A stretch of DNA of 39,098 bases from positions 1 through 39,098 of the forward strand of contig JAICEE010000003.1 of the NCBI GenBank assembly GCA_025924355.1, in the 5' to 3' direction. Source of the DNA: Nitrososphaera sp. GTDB lineage: Archaea; Thermoproteota; Nitrososphaeria; Nitrososphaerales; Nitrososphaeraceae. The notes below the pieces were generated by a model. The model saw only the letters and a list, made by a program, of their open reading frames with translations, did no database searches and was not told where the DNA came from. How positions within the stretch are numbered: the stretch's first letter is position 1; each line of letters opens with the position of its first letter. Made by a program: the position numbers and the translations under genes. Positions 1 to 8,901 of the stretch are shown here, in pieces.

Positions 1-859
1 CATCTCGCACAAGCTCATTTATGTTCCAAGTGTTGACAGCATTACCTATCGCATCTATTGAAAGCGACTGCTTGCTTTCACACCAGTCCCAGATCCGCAA
101 AAATTCACGCAAAGAGGCAGCAGGCATGTCAAGAGCATTTTTAAGCATTCCAGATATCGCTGTCTTACCGCAGTAGTCAAGAGTAAACCTCAGTGTCTTA
201 CCTGGCTCAAGCACCTTGACTTGATGATTGATTGAAGAAGGGACACCAGCGCGGCTCCATCCAAGGCCTCCATACTCGTTGTTCAAGTCAAATACGACCA
301 CAAAGGCACCATGCTGCACCAATGTCTTGATAAGCATCTTGGATAGATGTGACTTGCCAGACTCTTTCTTACCTGTGATGACAGTCAGCTTGCCATCCAG
401 ATCTTCTGCGTAAATTTCAAACTCTTCTTCGTGACCAGCTCTGCCAACCGGGATCGGAAATACACCACATCTTCCAAGCAAAGAATTAAGCTCTTTCATT
501 GCAATCCGCCTTATCTTGGACTCAACTCTTGAAGGAAGCCACGTTACATCGCTTGAAAGTTTACCGTCATTGACTGATGCCCTTATTTTGGCGCGAAATA
601 CTCTGGCATCCCTTACAAGCCGGGACAGGCTCCCGATGTTAAGTGGGTCATGTAGGTTCTCCATGCTTGATGCGTTGACCACCTCTTCTTTGACAATGTC
701 TTCAATTAAAGCCTGAGATGAAAGGTACTCTTCATCATACACCTGTACAACCATGCTCCTGTTTCTGTCCTCTATGAGTAAGTAGTCTCCCTTGGCAGCC
801 GAATCTTCCTTCATGGCAAGTAAGAGCAGTTCGTTACCATTCTTTGATAGTATCTTCAT
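1..859 (-). CDS. herA: HerA-type DNA translocase/helicase, C-terminus cut by window edge
   Basis: This reading frame is absent from the ORF track because it runs off the left edge. The minus strand is open from the ATG at 859 to position 1. After about 160 residues of a beta-rich N-terminal (HAS-barrel-like) region comes a Walker A motif, GKKESGKSH, followed by a Walker B-like strand (FVVVFDLNNEYGG), as in DUF87/HerA ATPases. HerA is a hexameric DNA pump that works with the NurA nuclease in resecting DNA ends. The start ATG overlaps the nurA stop (ATGA), so the two genes are translationally coupled. Catalytic Glu and arginine-finger regions lie outside the window, so activity cannot be judged. 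Confidence 0.85.
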   Translation of the reverse strand, partial: MKILSKNGNELLLLAMKEDSAAKGDYLLIEDRNRSMVVQVYDEEYLSSQALIEDIVKEEVVNASSMENLHDPLNIGSLSRLVRDARVFRAKIRASVNDGKLSSDVTWLPSRVESKIRRIAMKELNSLLGRCGVFPIPVGRAGHEEEFEIYAEDLDGKLTVITGKKESGKSHLSKMLIKTLVQHGAFVVVFDLNNEYGGLGWSRAGVPSSINHQVKVLEPGKTLRFTLDYCGKTAISGMLKNALDMPAASLREFLRIWDWCESKQSLSIDAIGNAVNTWNINELVRD

Positions 860-1878
860 AGTGGTATCGACCCCAAAAGAGTTCTGCGTATATCATCTGC
901 AGCTAGCTCCATCACATCATACTTGTTCAGTATGTGGCTTCTGAGGCATGTCACCTCTGTACTTGTGAACGTAGAAATGTGATGTGCAAGCCTGAGGGTT
1001 TCGGGATAGCCACCTGCCAATACGTCATTTCCAAGCAGCATGCCAAGTGATTGGTTCACATCGCCTACAATGTCTGCTCGCAAAATAGGACTTCTACTGC
1101 CCTTTTCCAGCTTAACCATCAGGTTGCTGCCAATAATGTTCCTGATCAAGCTTCTGATGATATCCTCAACTTCAATGTAGGCCGGTCCTGGCACTTTTGT
1201 TAATGGAGCAGCCGCCCTATCTAACGCCTTGAGCCTAGTGCTCTTGCTAATCCCTACAAGCATGTTCTTTCGGAGAACGCTGCTCTCTGAAATATTGCTT
1301 ATACGACAGTCTCTCTCTTCAAAGATCGACGCTTTGAGTGAGCCGTCAACTAGAATTATTGAATTTGTAAAGTGGCTTGCAATCTCTTTCTGGACGGCTC
1401 TCTCTACGCGTACTCTTATCAGACGCTTCGCCAAGTCATCATCTAAGAGAACCAGCCTTGAGAGCCGCTCTTCCAGTTCTGATTCATGAACTGTCTTTTC
1501 GCTTAGATAGAACAACCCCGGACCTATCTTGAAATGCATGAGAGTGCGCCCAGCATAGGCTGTAGCAAGGCCACACTTAATGCCATAGAGGCTTCCATCT
1601 TCTGTCTCAGCTAGCTTGATGCTACTAGAGTCTATAGCCGCCACAAGTGCATTCTCTTTGATCGGGCAAATAGTAGTTATCGTTGTTGTACTGTAGGGAT
1701 TAGATCTCATGCCCCATCCATCAACTGGCATCATTTTCTTGTCGTCATAGCAAAACACAATTTTCTTCCCTTTTAGCACGTCAAGCTTTGGAGCAAGACA
1801 CTTGCTCACTGATTCCCCTATGTCGAGATCCTTTAGACTCAAGACATTGTCTGAAAGAAGTGTTTTTTGATTGTTCAT
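856..1878 (-). CDS. nurA: NurA 5'-3' nuclease
   Basis: NurA is the nuclease partner of HerA in archaeal homologous-recombination end resection. The protein has the family metal-binding opening, AAIDSSS, with the Asp near residue 83, followed by the beta-strand and helix pattern of the NurA fold. The ORF track begins at a TTG (1905), but the ATG at 1878 is preferred: it gives 340 residues, and an AT-rich TATA-like stretch (about 1907-1920) sits at the right distance for a leaderless mRNA. The stop overlaps the herA start by four bases. No mre11/rad50 pair is present in the window; the phosphoesterase at 18.8 kb is a different subfamily. Confidence 0.85.
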   Translation of the reverse strand: MNNQKTLLSDNVLSLKDLDIGESVSKCLAPKLDVLKGKKIVFCYDDKKMMPVDGWGMRSNPYSTTTITTICPIKENALVAAIDSSSIKLAETEDGSLYGIKCGLATAYAGRTLMHFKIGPGLFYLSEKTVHESELEERLSRLVLLDDDLAKRLIRVRVERAVQKEIASHFTNSIILVDGSLKASIFEERDCRISNISESSVLRKNMLVGISKSTRLKALDRAAAPLTKVPGPAYIEVEDIIRSLIRNIIGSNLMVKLEKGSRSPILRADIVGDVNQSLGMLLGNDVLAGGYPETLRLAHHISTFTSTEVTCLRSHILNKYDVMELAADDIRRTLLGSIPL

Positions 1879-1987
1879 GTTGCTCAACAATATCTGCGGG
1901 CACAACTATATTAATATTGCTCAACATGATCAATATGGCCAGCAACAGATTTATCAATAGCAGCCTGAAAGGTATATTTAAGCTAAT

Positions 1988-2488
1988 ATGAGCAGCCCTC
2001 CTGCTGAGGAAGTCAAGATAAGGCTTAAGCACGGTCAATGGGAAATAGAGGTAGTCTGCATTGAAAGTCGGGTTAAGCAGGTAGTTGAAAGCGTGCTCTC
2101 AAGCCTTGATACTACCAAGTTGATAGGGCCAGAAGTGCAGAGTCAGCTCGATGCGTTGAGGCGAGAAATAGACTCCTTAAAGACAAGAACGATCGCTGAA
2201 CTCATGCCGGAGGGGCAGCAGCAACAGCAAAAGGTGACAACCAAGAGTGGTATAACATGCAGGGGCCTATTGGAAAGTCTCTGGTTCGAAGGGCATTTTG
2301 TTAGTGAAAGGTCTCTTGGTGAAGTGCATGAAGAGCTATCAAGAAGAGGCTACAACTACGACAGGACTGCAGTCTCGCATTCGCTTACAGATATGGTGCG
2401 AGAAAACATCTTGACAAGAATCGGAACAATGCGCAATTACCGCTACATACAGAAAAGGCCACCAAATAGCACTACTGCGCAGGACTGA
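1988..2488 (+). CDS. Winged-helix domain protein, divergent from nurA-herA
   Basis: Function unknown. The 166-residue protein has three parts: an N-terminal beta hairpin with an amphipathic helix (residues about 8-40, VKIRLKHGQWEIEV), a short coiled-coil with a glutamine run (residues about 50-80), and a C-terminal winged-helix-like domain (about 88-155, with VSHSLTDMVRENILTR as candidate recognition helix). It is divergent from nurA, so a promoter region of about 110 bp is shared. Its 3' end overlaps the next gene, which lies on the opposite strand, by 17 bp. That gene has a similar architecture, suggesting distant paralogues. DNA binding is inferred from the fold only. Confidence 0.7.
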   Translation: MSSPPAEEVKIRLKHGQWEIEVVCIESRVKQVVESVLSSLDTTKLIGPEVQSQLDALRREIDSLKTRTIAELMPEGQQQQQKVTTKSGITCRGLLESLWFEGHFVSERSLGEVHEELSRRGYNYDRTAVSHSLTDMVRENILTRIGTMRNYRYIQKRPPNSTTAQD

Positions 2489-2987
2489 TCTTTTTCGCTA
2501 TCGTAGAATTGAGCCAGTGGATACCTGCTGTCGTTATCCTATATTTGCTCGGCTCTTTTTCGTCACGTGCGACGTGGCCGGCCTTAACCATCTCAGATAT
2601 TCTGGAGCTTATGGACTTTGGGTTGAGCGCCGTAGCAGTATGAATATCTGATACCTGCATAGAACTGTCCTGCAGTCTGCCAAGATCCTTTGCAATTCTG
2701 GCAGCTACGAGCTGCAGAGCTACTATATCCTTATCAGACAACTTGACAGCGGTATCTAGGATTACACGAGGACCCTCTGGTGTGATCTTGATGACTTGGG
2801 AATATGTTTCGATGAGCTCTTGTGCTGCATAGTTGAGTTGGATCTTTCTTGCAAGATCCATTGAAGGCACCTGCTTAAACAGAAAGTTCATCACAGAAGC
2901 TGTGACAGTCTCCGCAGAGCCGCTGAACTCAACCTTTACGTCGCCTATGGTTATGGTGGCGTTAACATCATTTTCAGCTTGGCTCAT
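2472..2987 (-). CDS. Winged-helix domain protein, possible paralogue of the convergent gene
   Basis: Function unknown. The ORF track start at 3086 runs through a poorly conserved-looking leader, so the ATG at 2987 (MSQAENDVNATIT) is chosen, giving 171 residues. The N-terminus is a beta hairpin plus helix (VKVEFSGSAETVTASVMNFL). The middle is helical, and the C-terminus (about 110-165) is a MarR/ArsR-like winged helix with the pattern SKYRITTAGIHWL in the wing and final helix. It converges on and overlaps the gene at 1988-2488. The shared layout suggests that both came from one ancestor and may act on the same targets, but no function can be assigned. Confidence 0.7.
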   Translation of the reverse strand: MSQAENDVNATITIGDVKVEFSGSAETVTASVMNFLFKQVPSMDLARKIQLNYAAQELIETYSQVIKITPEGPRVILDTAVKLSDKDIVALQLVAARIAKDLGRLQDSSMQVSDIHTATALNPKSISSRISEMVKAGHVARDEKEPSKYRITTAGIHWLNSTIAKKISPAQ

Positions 2988-3051
2988 TATTGTTTTCGCT
3001 TGTAACACAAATGGCGGCCTATATATTGAATTCGTTAGATTGCATTTGCTA

Positions 3052-3675
3052 TCACTCCCTGTTCTTCCTTCTCCTATAGAGTACATAGGTTACTCCAAGC
3101 AAGCCTCCTGACAGTGCGATGCTTATCACCGTAGCGCTGATATCTCTCTCAATTGCTGTGCACATAAATTCGCCGATAGAGCAGCCAGCAGCAAAGAAGA
3201 CACCATTCCAAGCAGAATGTGTAATCACTGAAAACCAACCCTTGCCGCTGATCCATGTCCTTAGGCTAAAGAAAAGGGATGGAAGCACAAAGAGCAGGTT
3301 GCCAAACGCAAGGCTGTTGACGGAAAGCGTATCCGTATTGAAAAGATGTATCCCGACCCACACAGCTCCAGTGACAAGGACAGAGTAGGCATTTCCAAAT
3401 ATGTAAAATGGGATGCCAAAGAATATCGTCTCTTCTATTGGTCCTGCGGCGAGTACTGACAATAGTGATCTTGGGATGCTTGGCTGCTCATAGTCCGGAA
3501 GAACCTGCTCAATCAGAGGCGAGACTGCAAGAAGCAGAAGAATGCCAATCCCGTGGTAAAACAACAACATCTTTGTGAGGTAGCCTACTGAAGTGCGCCT
3601 GTATTTGGACAGCCATGACCTAGGATGAAAGTCCGCCTTTTCTTCAGTAAATCTCCCTGCCAACGGGCATAGCAT
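3052..3675 (-). CDS. CPBP (CAAX/Abi) family membrane protease
   Basis: This is a polytopic membrane protein of about 207 residues and five to six hydrophobic segments. Three family motifs are visible: a di-glutamate motif, EETIFFGIP (residues about 80-88); a single His in a membrane helix (VWVGIHLFN); and a C-terminal HSAWN motif. These correspond to CPBP intramembrane metalloprotease motifs 1-3. The Arg usual in motif 1 (EExxxR) is replaced by Phe. CPBP enzymes cleave prenylated or other membrane-linked peptides, or process bacteriocin-like peptides; the substrate here is unknown. The ATG at 3675 is the first start. It is followed on the same strand by the winged-helix gene after a 64-bp gap. 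Confidence 0.75.
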   Translation of the reverse strand: MLCPLAGRFTEEKADFHPRSWLSKYRRTSVGYLTKMLLFYHGIGILLLLAVSPLIEQVLPDYEQPSIPRSLLSVLAAGPIEETIFFGIPFYIFGNAYSVLVTGAVWVGIHLFNTDTLSVNSLAFGNLLFVLPSLFFSLRTWISGKGWFSVITHSAWNGVFFAAGCSIGEFMCTAIERDISATVISIALSGGLLGVTYVLYRRRKNRE

Positions 3676-3747
3676 GACTGTTACATTAAAGAAGCTTCTG
3701 GCTGACTGGCTACATCCAATCTTCCCATGCTGATGTAGACAGTTGGA

Positions 3748-4032
3748 TCAGCCTGCTTGCAGGTGATGAAAGGCAAGCGATTTTTGCCCATGGGCAAGAC
3801 AATCAACGAACAGCTTGAGCGGGCTTGTCGCATATTCCCAAGTCATCATGTCCTTATCGCAGAGCCTGATAATCCTCTCAACATTTTCGCAATACATCTT
3901 TGAAACGAAATCTAGTATGTTTTTAATCTCCTCTGATACGACTGACTAGTCAGGGAGCTGCTTTTCTCTGCTTGCAGAATTGATAGAAAGGGATTCAATG
4001 TAAATTCCCTCGTAGACTTGGATTTGTACATT
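3748..4032 (-). pseudogene. Broken small ORF directly after gatE
   Basis: Just after the tandem stops of gatE the same frame stays open for about 94 codons apart from one TAG at 3946-3948. Its second half (EEIKNILDFVSKMYCENV and onward) reads like a normal helical protein. There is no ATG/GTG/TTG at the front of this frame. An ATG at 4031 lies in another frame that dies after about 40 codons. The TAG sits inside a perfect 12-bp palindrome, CTGACTAGTCAG. It is best read as a small protein gene disabled by point changes, or as a sequence error. No family is recognised. Confidence 0.35.
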
Positions 4033-4035
4033 TTA

Positions 4036-5997
4036 TTACTTGTTGACCATCTTGCTCATCTTATCCTTCAGCATTGCATTTACCTTTTGACCATTGGCCC
4101 TGCCCCTGTATTCTGCCATTGCCCTTCCCATGAGTGTGCTCAACGCATTCGCGCCTTTTTCTTTGATTATTGCCATGTTGTTGCTTATTATCCTATCAAG
4201 TCCTTTGCTCAGCTCTTCGTCACTTATTGAAAACGCCCCTACAGCCCCAATGGCTGCGTCAACGATCTTTGCCACCATATCTTCCTTTGCATTTATCTGT
4301 TCATTGACACTCTTCACTATGGTCGGCTCATTTTTCATCAGCTTTTCAAATATCAAGACAACTGATTCTTTTGTTATGGAGCCTCTGTCAAGCCTTGTAA
4401 AAATATCTTTTATCACATGATCTGTCAAGACGGAAGCATCTAATCCCTGCCTTTGCAAGCTTGTGAGATCTTCTGTCAACTTAGACGCGATAAATGTAGG
4501 TTGTACCTCTGTCTTGCTTGCAATCTCCTCAAACACGTTAAGGTATTCAGAGTCAAAGATCTGACTTGCCAGCTTCTTGTTGAGATTGTATTTATTTGCA
4601 AGTGAGTCCACAATCTCATCCCACTGTCTTGGGGCCTTATCTGCAAGCGACACAAGCATCGAGTCAGTGATCGCAATCGGCAGTATGTCTGTCTCGGGGT
4701 ACATCCTTGCTACACCAGGCCTCGGCCTTAAGAATACCGTGTTGCCCTCGGGGGTTGCTGCGCGGGTTTCAGCAGGAACACCATCGACTGCAGCCTTAAG
4801 CCGCCGAATTATTGAGTCAGAGGCGAACCTGACTTTCTCAGTTGGACCTCCTAAGATAACGAAAGCGTCGTTGTCATTCATTTGTAGTCTTTGCTTGACT
4901 GCTGCAACTTCTTCCTCCGTTATTCCATAACTTGGAAGCTCATCAGAATGGAATACCCCATCTATATCATAAAACTTGACTAGCTTGCCGAGCTCTCTTC
5001 CAAGTCTGATGTCATTGTAGGGCTCAAAGCCGATCATGCCTGCAAACCCTGGCACCTTTATCGCTATGATCACCCCTCCGCCTTCAAGAATCTTTTTGAC
5101 AATTCTTGAAGACGGCTTGTTGCCAAGAATGTCAGTGACATCTTCAATTCTGTCGCCTACTTTTTTGATGTCAACATTCTTTTCTTTCAATTTCTGCGCG
5201 ATTACTATTAAGCCGTATTGCCTTTGCATCTCATGCTCGATTACTTTTACTAACTGATCGAGCTGCTGCACACCCTTGACCTCAACCACGGCACCATTCT
5301 GTATCGAGATGTTGATGTCTTGTCTGATGCTGCCAAGCCCACGTGCAACCCGCTTGCTTGCTCGAAGGAGCCTGCCCAACGTGAGGGCAACCTGCATGAT
5401 TTCGCTAGGCCTGCCCGTCACCGGTTCAAGCGCAATTTCCACAAGTGGCACGCCCAGTCTATCAAGGCCGAACTTGCGAGCTCCCTCTTCATCGCCTATT
5501 AATTTAGCTGCGTCTTCTTCAAGACAGATGCTTTGAACTCCAATTCGCTTGCCTGCAATATCGAGATAGCCGCCAGATGCAACAAGCATCGTACGCTGAA
5601 AACCAGTAGTATTTGAGCCATCTATCACTATCTTACGCATGACATGAATCTCATGCATAATCTTAGAGTGGAGTGCAAGTGAAAATATCAACGCAGTTTC
5701 AAGTGCCTCTTTGGTGACATCATGTGGAGGTTCCTCATCCGCCTCTACAAGGCAGCTAGAACCAAAAGCCGCCTGATACTCAACAGTGTGCATCTTCGAA
5801 AACTCAAACATTGCGGCTGGGTCATATGCGCCAAGCTCGCTTTGAGTTGGCCGCAGCTTGCGTACAAATAAACTATCATATTCTTTTGCTTCTTCGCAGC
5901 TGCAGTTGCAGAACAGCTTGCTCTTTGTGGCTAGCTGCTGATGTATTTCAAAGCCTACCTTGAGGTTCAAAGATACTGGCTCTAGGGTAAATTCCAC
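4036..5997 (-). CDS. gatE: Glutamyl-tRNA(Gln) amidotransferase subunit E
   Basis: GatE pairs with GatD in the archaea-specific GatDE enzyme, which converts Glu-tRNA(Gln) to Gln-tRNA(Gln). GatE binds the tRNA and carries the kinase/transamidase site. The 653-residue protein has the GatB/E signature GFEIHQQL at residues 15-22 with nearby Cys residues (CNCSC), an AspRS-like insertion in the middle, and a helical YqeY-like tail. The start is GTG at 5997. It ends with tandem TAA TAA. It lies downstream of gatD on the same strand, separated by about 440 bp holding a broken small ORF. The length is normal to slightly long for archaeal GatE. Confidence 0.95.
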   Translation of the reverse strand: MEFTLEPVSLNLKVGFEIHQQLATKSKLFCNCSCEEAKEYDSLFVRKLRPTQSELGAYDPAAMFEFSKMHTVEYQAAFGSSCLVEADEEPPHDVTKEALETALIFSLALHSKIMHEIHVMRKIVIDGSNTTGFQRTMLVASGGYLDIAGKRIGVQSICLEEDAAKLIGDEEGARKFGLDRLGVPLVEIALEPVTGRPSEIMQVALTLGRLLRASKRVARGLGSIRQDINISIQNGAVVEVKGVQQLDQLVKVIEHEMQRQYGLIVIAQKLKEKNVDIKKVGDRIEDVTDILGNKPSSRIVKKILEGGGVIIAIKVPGFAGMIGFEPYNDIRLGRELGKLVKFYDIDGVFHSDELPSYGITEEEVAAVKQRLQMNDNDAFVILGGPTEKVRFASDSIIRRLKAAVDGVPAETRAATPEGNTVFLRPRPGVARMYPETDILPIAITDSMLVSLADKAPRQWDEIVDSLANKYNLNKKLASQIFDSEYLNVFEEIASKTEVQPTFIASKLTEDLTSLQRQGLDASVLTDHVIKDIFTRLDRGSITKESVVLIFEKLMKNEPTIVKSVNEQINAKEDMVAKIVDAAIGAVGAFSISDEELSKGLDRIISNNMAIIKEKGANALSTLMGRAMAEYRGRANGQKVNAMLKDKMSKMVNK

Positions 5998-6075
5998 TGG
6001 CTAGAAATTCTCCTAACTCACGTATTAAGCCTTGCCAGTTCTGTTAAGTGCTTCTTGTGAAAGCTTAACTTGCTA

Positions 6076-6399
6076 TCATCCTTTTAGGATTAGTGGTTTA
6101 GCGCTACCGCATTTCAGTACCGTCGCTTTACCTGCGACCTTTTGACTAGAATCTGAATCTGTCCTGACAAGGACAAATCCTACCACAGCCTGAGAATAGT
6201 TCCAATAGTTCCATGATATGATGCTGAGTATGTGTTTTTGTGTAACTTCAGAGGGAATTATTACGTACCATTCCATGAAAATATCCGTCCTCTGATCTGT
6301 ACGGATGAAGTTGCTTTTTGCATAGATCTGTTTTGCATCTCACGAAAGCCACCAGTCTCTTAGTTGTTGCACTTCTTTGCGGCTTTGTTCGGCATACAA
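6076..6399 (-). pseudogene. Small ORF between gatD and gatE interrupted by one in-frame TGA
   Basis: The ORF track shows only the last 66 codons (6076-6276). The same frame continues upstream through coding-like sequence (KEVQQLRDWWLS, then DAKQIYAKSNFIRT) to a TTG at 6399, broken by a single TGA at 6340-6342. A TATA-like stretch (about 6425-6437) lies at the right distance for a leaderless start at the TTG. A CGA to TGA change would explain the stop. Intact, the protein would have 107 residues, with a hydrophobic middle (AVVGFVLV). No family is recognised. It could be a pseudogene, a sequence error or, least likely, readthrough. Alternatively the short 66-residue ORF starting at ATG 6276 may be the real gene. 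Confidence 0.4.
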
Positions 6400-6438
6400 T
6401 GGAATAGTTGCTTTGCTGAATCCCTATATGTATATTTA

Positions 6439-7764
6439 TTATGATATCGGGATTATGGGTGAAATTTCATTTGCGAGGTTTTCTTGCATTATTTTTTTGG
6501 CTGCTTCGACATCCTCGCTGTTTGCCAGCGCCCACATTGCTTTGACTGTAGCTGTCTCCGATATCATATCGGATAGCGGTATCACCCCGATATCGAGTAA
6601 GTCTCTGCCAGTGTCATAGACTGTCATCCTTACGCGCCCCCAGATACACTGTGATGTCATGCATACCATGATGCCTGCATCAACGGCTTTTTTGAGAGCG
6701 AGAAAGCATGCCTTGCCTACGTGACCTAGCCCTGTTCCTTCAAGAACTATGGCCCTATAGCCTACATTAACCGCATGTTCGATGAGCGTAGGGTCAAAGC
6801 CAGGATAGTATTTTAGCAATATGACTCTATCCTCAAATTTTGTGTTTACTTCAAAAGAGTTGTCGCTGGATCTTTGCAGCAGCCGATTCGGGTGTTTCTG
6901 CTGCATTTCTATTTTGTTGTTTCTTACAAACGCTACAGGAGTTATGTCAATCGATTCAAAAGCATCACGTCTGCTTGTGTGATTCTTTCTCACTCTTGTC
7001 CCGACATGGAATGCAATAGTGTCGTCTGAAGTGCCAGCATGCATAGCAACAAAGACGCCGGCGTATTTTGACTCTGTTGCAAATATCGTCGCACCAAGCA
7101 AATTCAATGCAGCGTCAGAAGAAGGCCTATCAGATGACCGCTGCGCACCTACAAGCACTACTGGAACAGGCAACTTCTGCAGTGCAAAACTTAGGGCAGC
7201 TGCAGTATAATGCATAGTATCAGTTCCATGAGACACCACTATACCCATATACCTGTCTGTCTTGATTTTTTCTGCGACCTTTTCTGCTATCATTGTCCAG
7301 TGCTTTGGCCTTAGGTTCTCGCTGTACTCACTTAGCAATATCTCGGGGTCAATTAATGCATGGTTGGTAAGCTCAGGCACCGATGCATACAATTCATTAG
7401 CGGAAAGTGCTGCATGCACACCGCCGGTGCGGTAATCTATCTTACTTGCTATAGTCCCGCCAGTGCTTATCAAGGCAACTTTTGGCAAACTTTGATTACC
7501 AGTAACCGCCGGAGTTCTGACAGAGGCAACAGCTTGGTGCTTGTCTGACAACTTTGTTATCGATTTTATTTTTCCGACATGTATGCCCGTATTATATCCG
7601 CTTTTTAATTTAATGACAATGTATTCTTCACTAGCAGATTCATAGCGTGGCATCAATAGGCCAGTTATCTCGTCATCCTCGATAGTAATCTTGATGCTGT
7701 CCCCAACTGAAATGCCGTGCTTTGATAATAGCTTGAGGCCTGTTTCTCTATATCTGCCATTCAT
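6439..7764 (-). CDS. gatD: Glutamyl-tRNA(Gln) amidotransferase subunit D (asparaginase-like)
   Basis: GatD is the L-asparaginase-like subunit of archaeal GatDE; it releases ammonia from Gln or Asn for transamidation. In the longer form, residues 1-90 are the GatD-specific N-terminal beta domain. The first catalytic threonine motif follows (STGGTIAS, about 105-112), then the second (SHGTDTMHYTA). Two starts are possible: the TTG at 7779 used by the ORF track and the ATG at 7764, which is preferred here. A TATA-like TTAATATATTTA near 7799-7808 fits a transcript beginning about 7777. It belongs with gatE downstream. Confidence 0.95.
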   Translation of the reverse strand: MNGRYRETGLKLLSKHGISVGDSIKITIEDDEITGLLMPRYESASEEYIVIKLKSGYNTGIHVGKIKSITKLSDKHQAVASVRTPAVTGNQSLPKVALISTGGTIASKIDYRTGGVHAALSANELYASVPELTNHALIDPEILLSEYSENLRPKHWTMIAEKVAEKIKTDRYMGIVVSHGTDTMHYTAAALSFALQKLPVPVVLVGAQRSSDRPSSDAALNLLGATIFATESKYAGVFVAMHAGTSDDTIAFHVGTRVRKNHTSRRDAFESIDITPVAFVRNNKIEMQQKHPNRLLQRSSDNSFEVNTKFEDRVILLKYYPGFDPTLIEHAVNVGYRAIVLEGTGLGHVGKACFLALKKAVDAGIMVCMTSQCIWGRVRMTVYDTGRDLLDIGVIPLSDMISETATVKAMWALANSEDVEAAKKIMQENLANEISPIIPIS

Positions 7765-7820
7765 GTCATCCTTTGTCAATGCTTTTAAAGCTGATTACTA
7801 AATATATTAACAAATCTTTC

Positions 7821-8426
7821 TTAACTAAAGAGTGTCCGGGCTCCATCCACTATGAATTGGACAGCAATAGCGGCAATAAGCACTGCAAAAACTCTAGTAA
7901 CAATGATTGAGCCTCGCCTTCCAATCACTCTATAAATCCTATCGATGTATCTAAACACGACGTAGGTAATACCTATGACTATCAGGATTGATAAAGCAGT
8001 CACGATCAGACCTGCCGTCTGGAATGAGATTATCACAGCTGTTATGGCGCCAGGGCCTGCAAGCAGCGGAAATGCCAACGGGACAACACCTGATTCACCC
8101 TGCGTCCCTGCGCCAGCAAACCTCCACTCGCCGTGTGTAAGAAGCTCAATCGATACAATGAAAAGCAGGATGCCGCCAGCAACCATGAAGCTGGAGATGG
8201 TGATGCTAAAGATGGATAGTATTTGCGTGCCGGCCACTGCAAAAACAAAGAGCAATCCAGCTGCAGTTATGATCGCAGTCTTGGTGACAGACGCCCTCTC
8301 TGTCCTTTCCATCTTTTGTGTAAGTGCAATAAACACTGGCACACTTCCAACAGGATCAATGACTACAAAGAGTGCAATTGTCGATCTGATTAGATCTGTA
8401 AGAAAAGCGGAAGAAACGTGATCCAC
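7821..8426 (-). CDS. MarC family integral membrane protein
   Basis: A 201-residue membrane protein with about six hydrophobic segments. It shows the MarC/UPF0056 features: an early FVVIDPVGSVPVF motif (residues about 20-32), AFPLLAGPGAI in the middle, and a short loop between the two three-helix halves. MarC proteins are putative transporters of unresolved substrate; the old link to multidrug resistance was not supported. The start is GTG at 8426. It lies 30 bp after the unknown gene at 8457-8864 and 41 bp before gatD, so it may belong to a nadM-led transcript. Confidence 0.85.
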   Translation of the reverse strand: MDHVSSAFLTDLIRSTIALFVVIDPVGSVPVFIALTQKMERTERASVTKTAIITAAGLLFVFAVAGTQILSIFSITISSFMVAGGILLFIVSIELLTHGEWRFAGAGTQGESGVVPLAFPLLAGPGAITAVIISFQTAGLIVTALSILIVIGITYVVFRYIDRIYRVIGRRGSIIVTRVFAVLIAAIAVQFIVDGARTLFS

Positions 8427-8456
8427 GTTGTGTATTGGCCGCGATGCATATTATTA

Positions 8457-8864
8457 TTAGCTGTGCTCAGTTATCGCGATGTTCCTTGATTCTAGTATCT
8501 TCAGGATCGCCTTTTCGATGTCTTGCTCGGTGATGTGGCCAAAGTCCCAAGCATCGATGAAATTGAGAAAGTCGCTTTCCAGCATCTTTGCTGTATCCTG
8601 AAACTCTGCCATCCTATCTAGTGTATCTGGCGACCTATAGCCTTTGGCCACCATGATTGGACAGCGATGGTCTTTCTCAATTGGGATATACCAAGCATTC
8701 TTGGCAAACCGGTAGTGACCATCAGATATCATAGTATACATGCGCATAAGTTCCTCATTTGTTAGCTTCTGCAGGTCTATATACCACGGTTCGTTAACAA
8801 AGCTTGAAGCTGGCCATCCTTCTTCCTTGCTACTATTCTTACTGCCAAACAACATCGGTGACAT
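8457..8864 (-). CDS. Conserved hypothetical protein between nadM and marC
   Basis: A soluble 135-residue protein, not recognised. It is rich in Trp, Tyr and acidic residues, with a middle stretch (YIPIEKDHRCPIMVAKGYRS) and an amphipathic C-terminal helix (EQDIEKAILKILES). There are no membrane segments and no clear metal motif. The ATG at 8864 is the first start, and the ATG three codons later is an alternative. It follows nadM by 37 bp and precedes marC by 30 bp on the same strand, so the three genes look co-transcribed. Context gives no firm function. Confidence 0.7.
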   Translation of the reverse strand: MSPMLFGSKNSSKEEGWPASSFVNEPWYIDLQKLTNEELMRMYTMISDGHYRFAKNAWYIPIEKDHRCPIMVAKGYRSPDTLDRMAEFQDTAKMLESDFLNFIDAWDFGHITEQDIEKAILKILESRNIAITEHS

Positions 8865-8901
8865 TCTATGGTCGATCAGCTAGAAATATATTATTTTCTA
8901 C

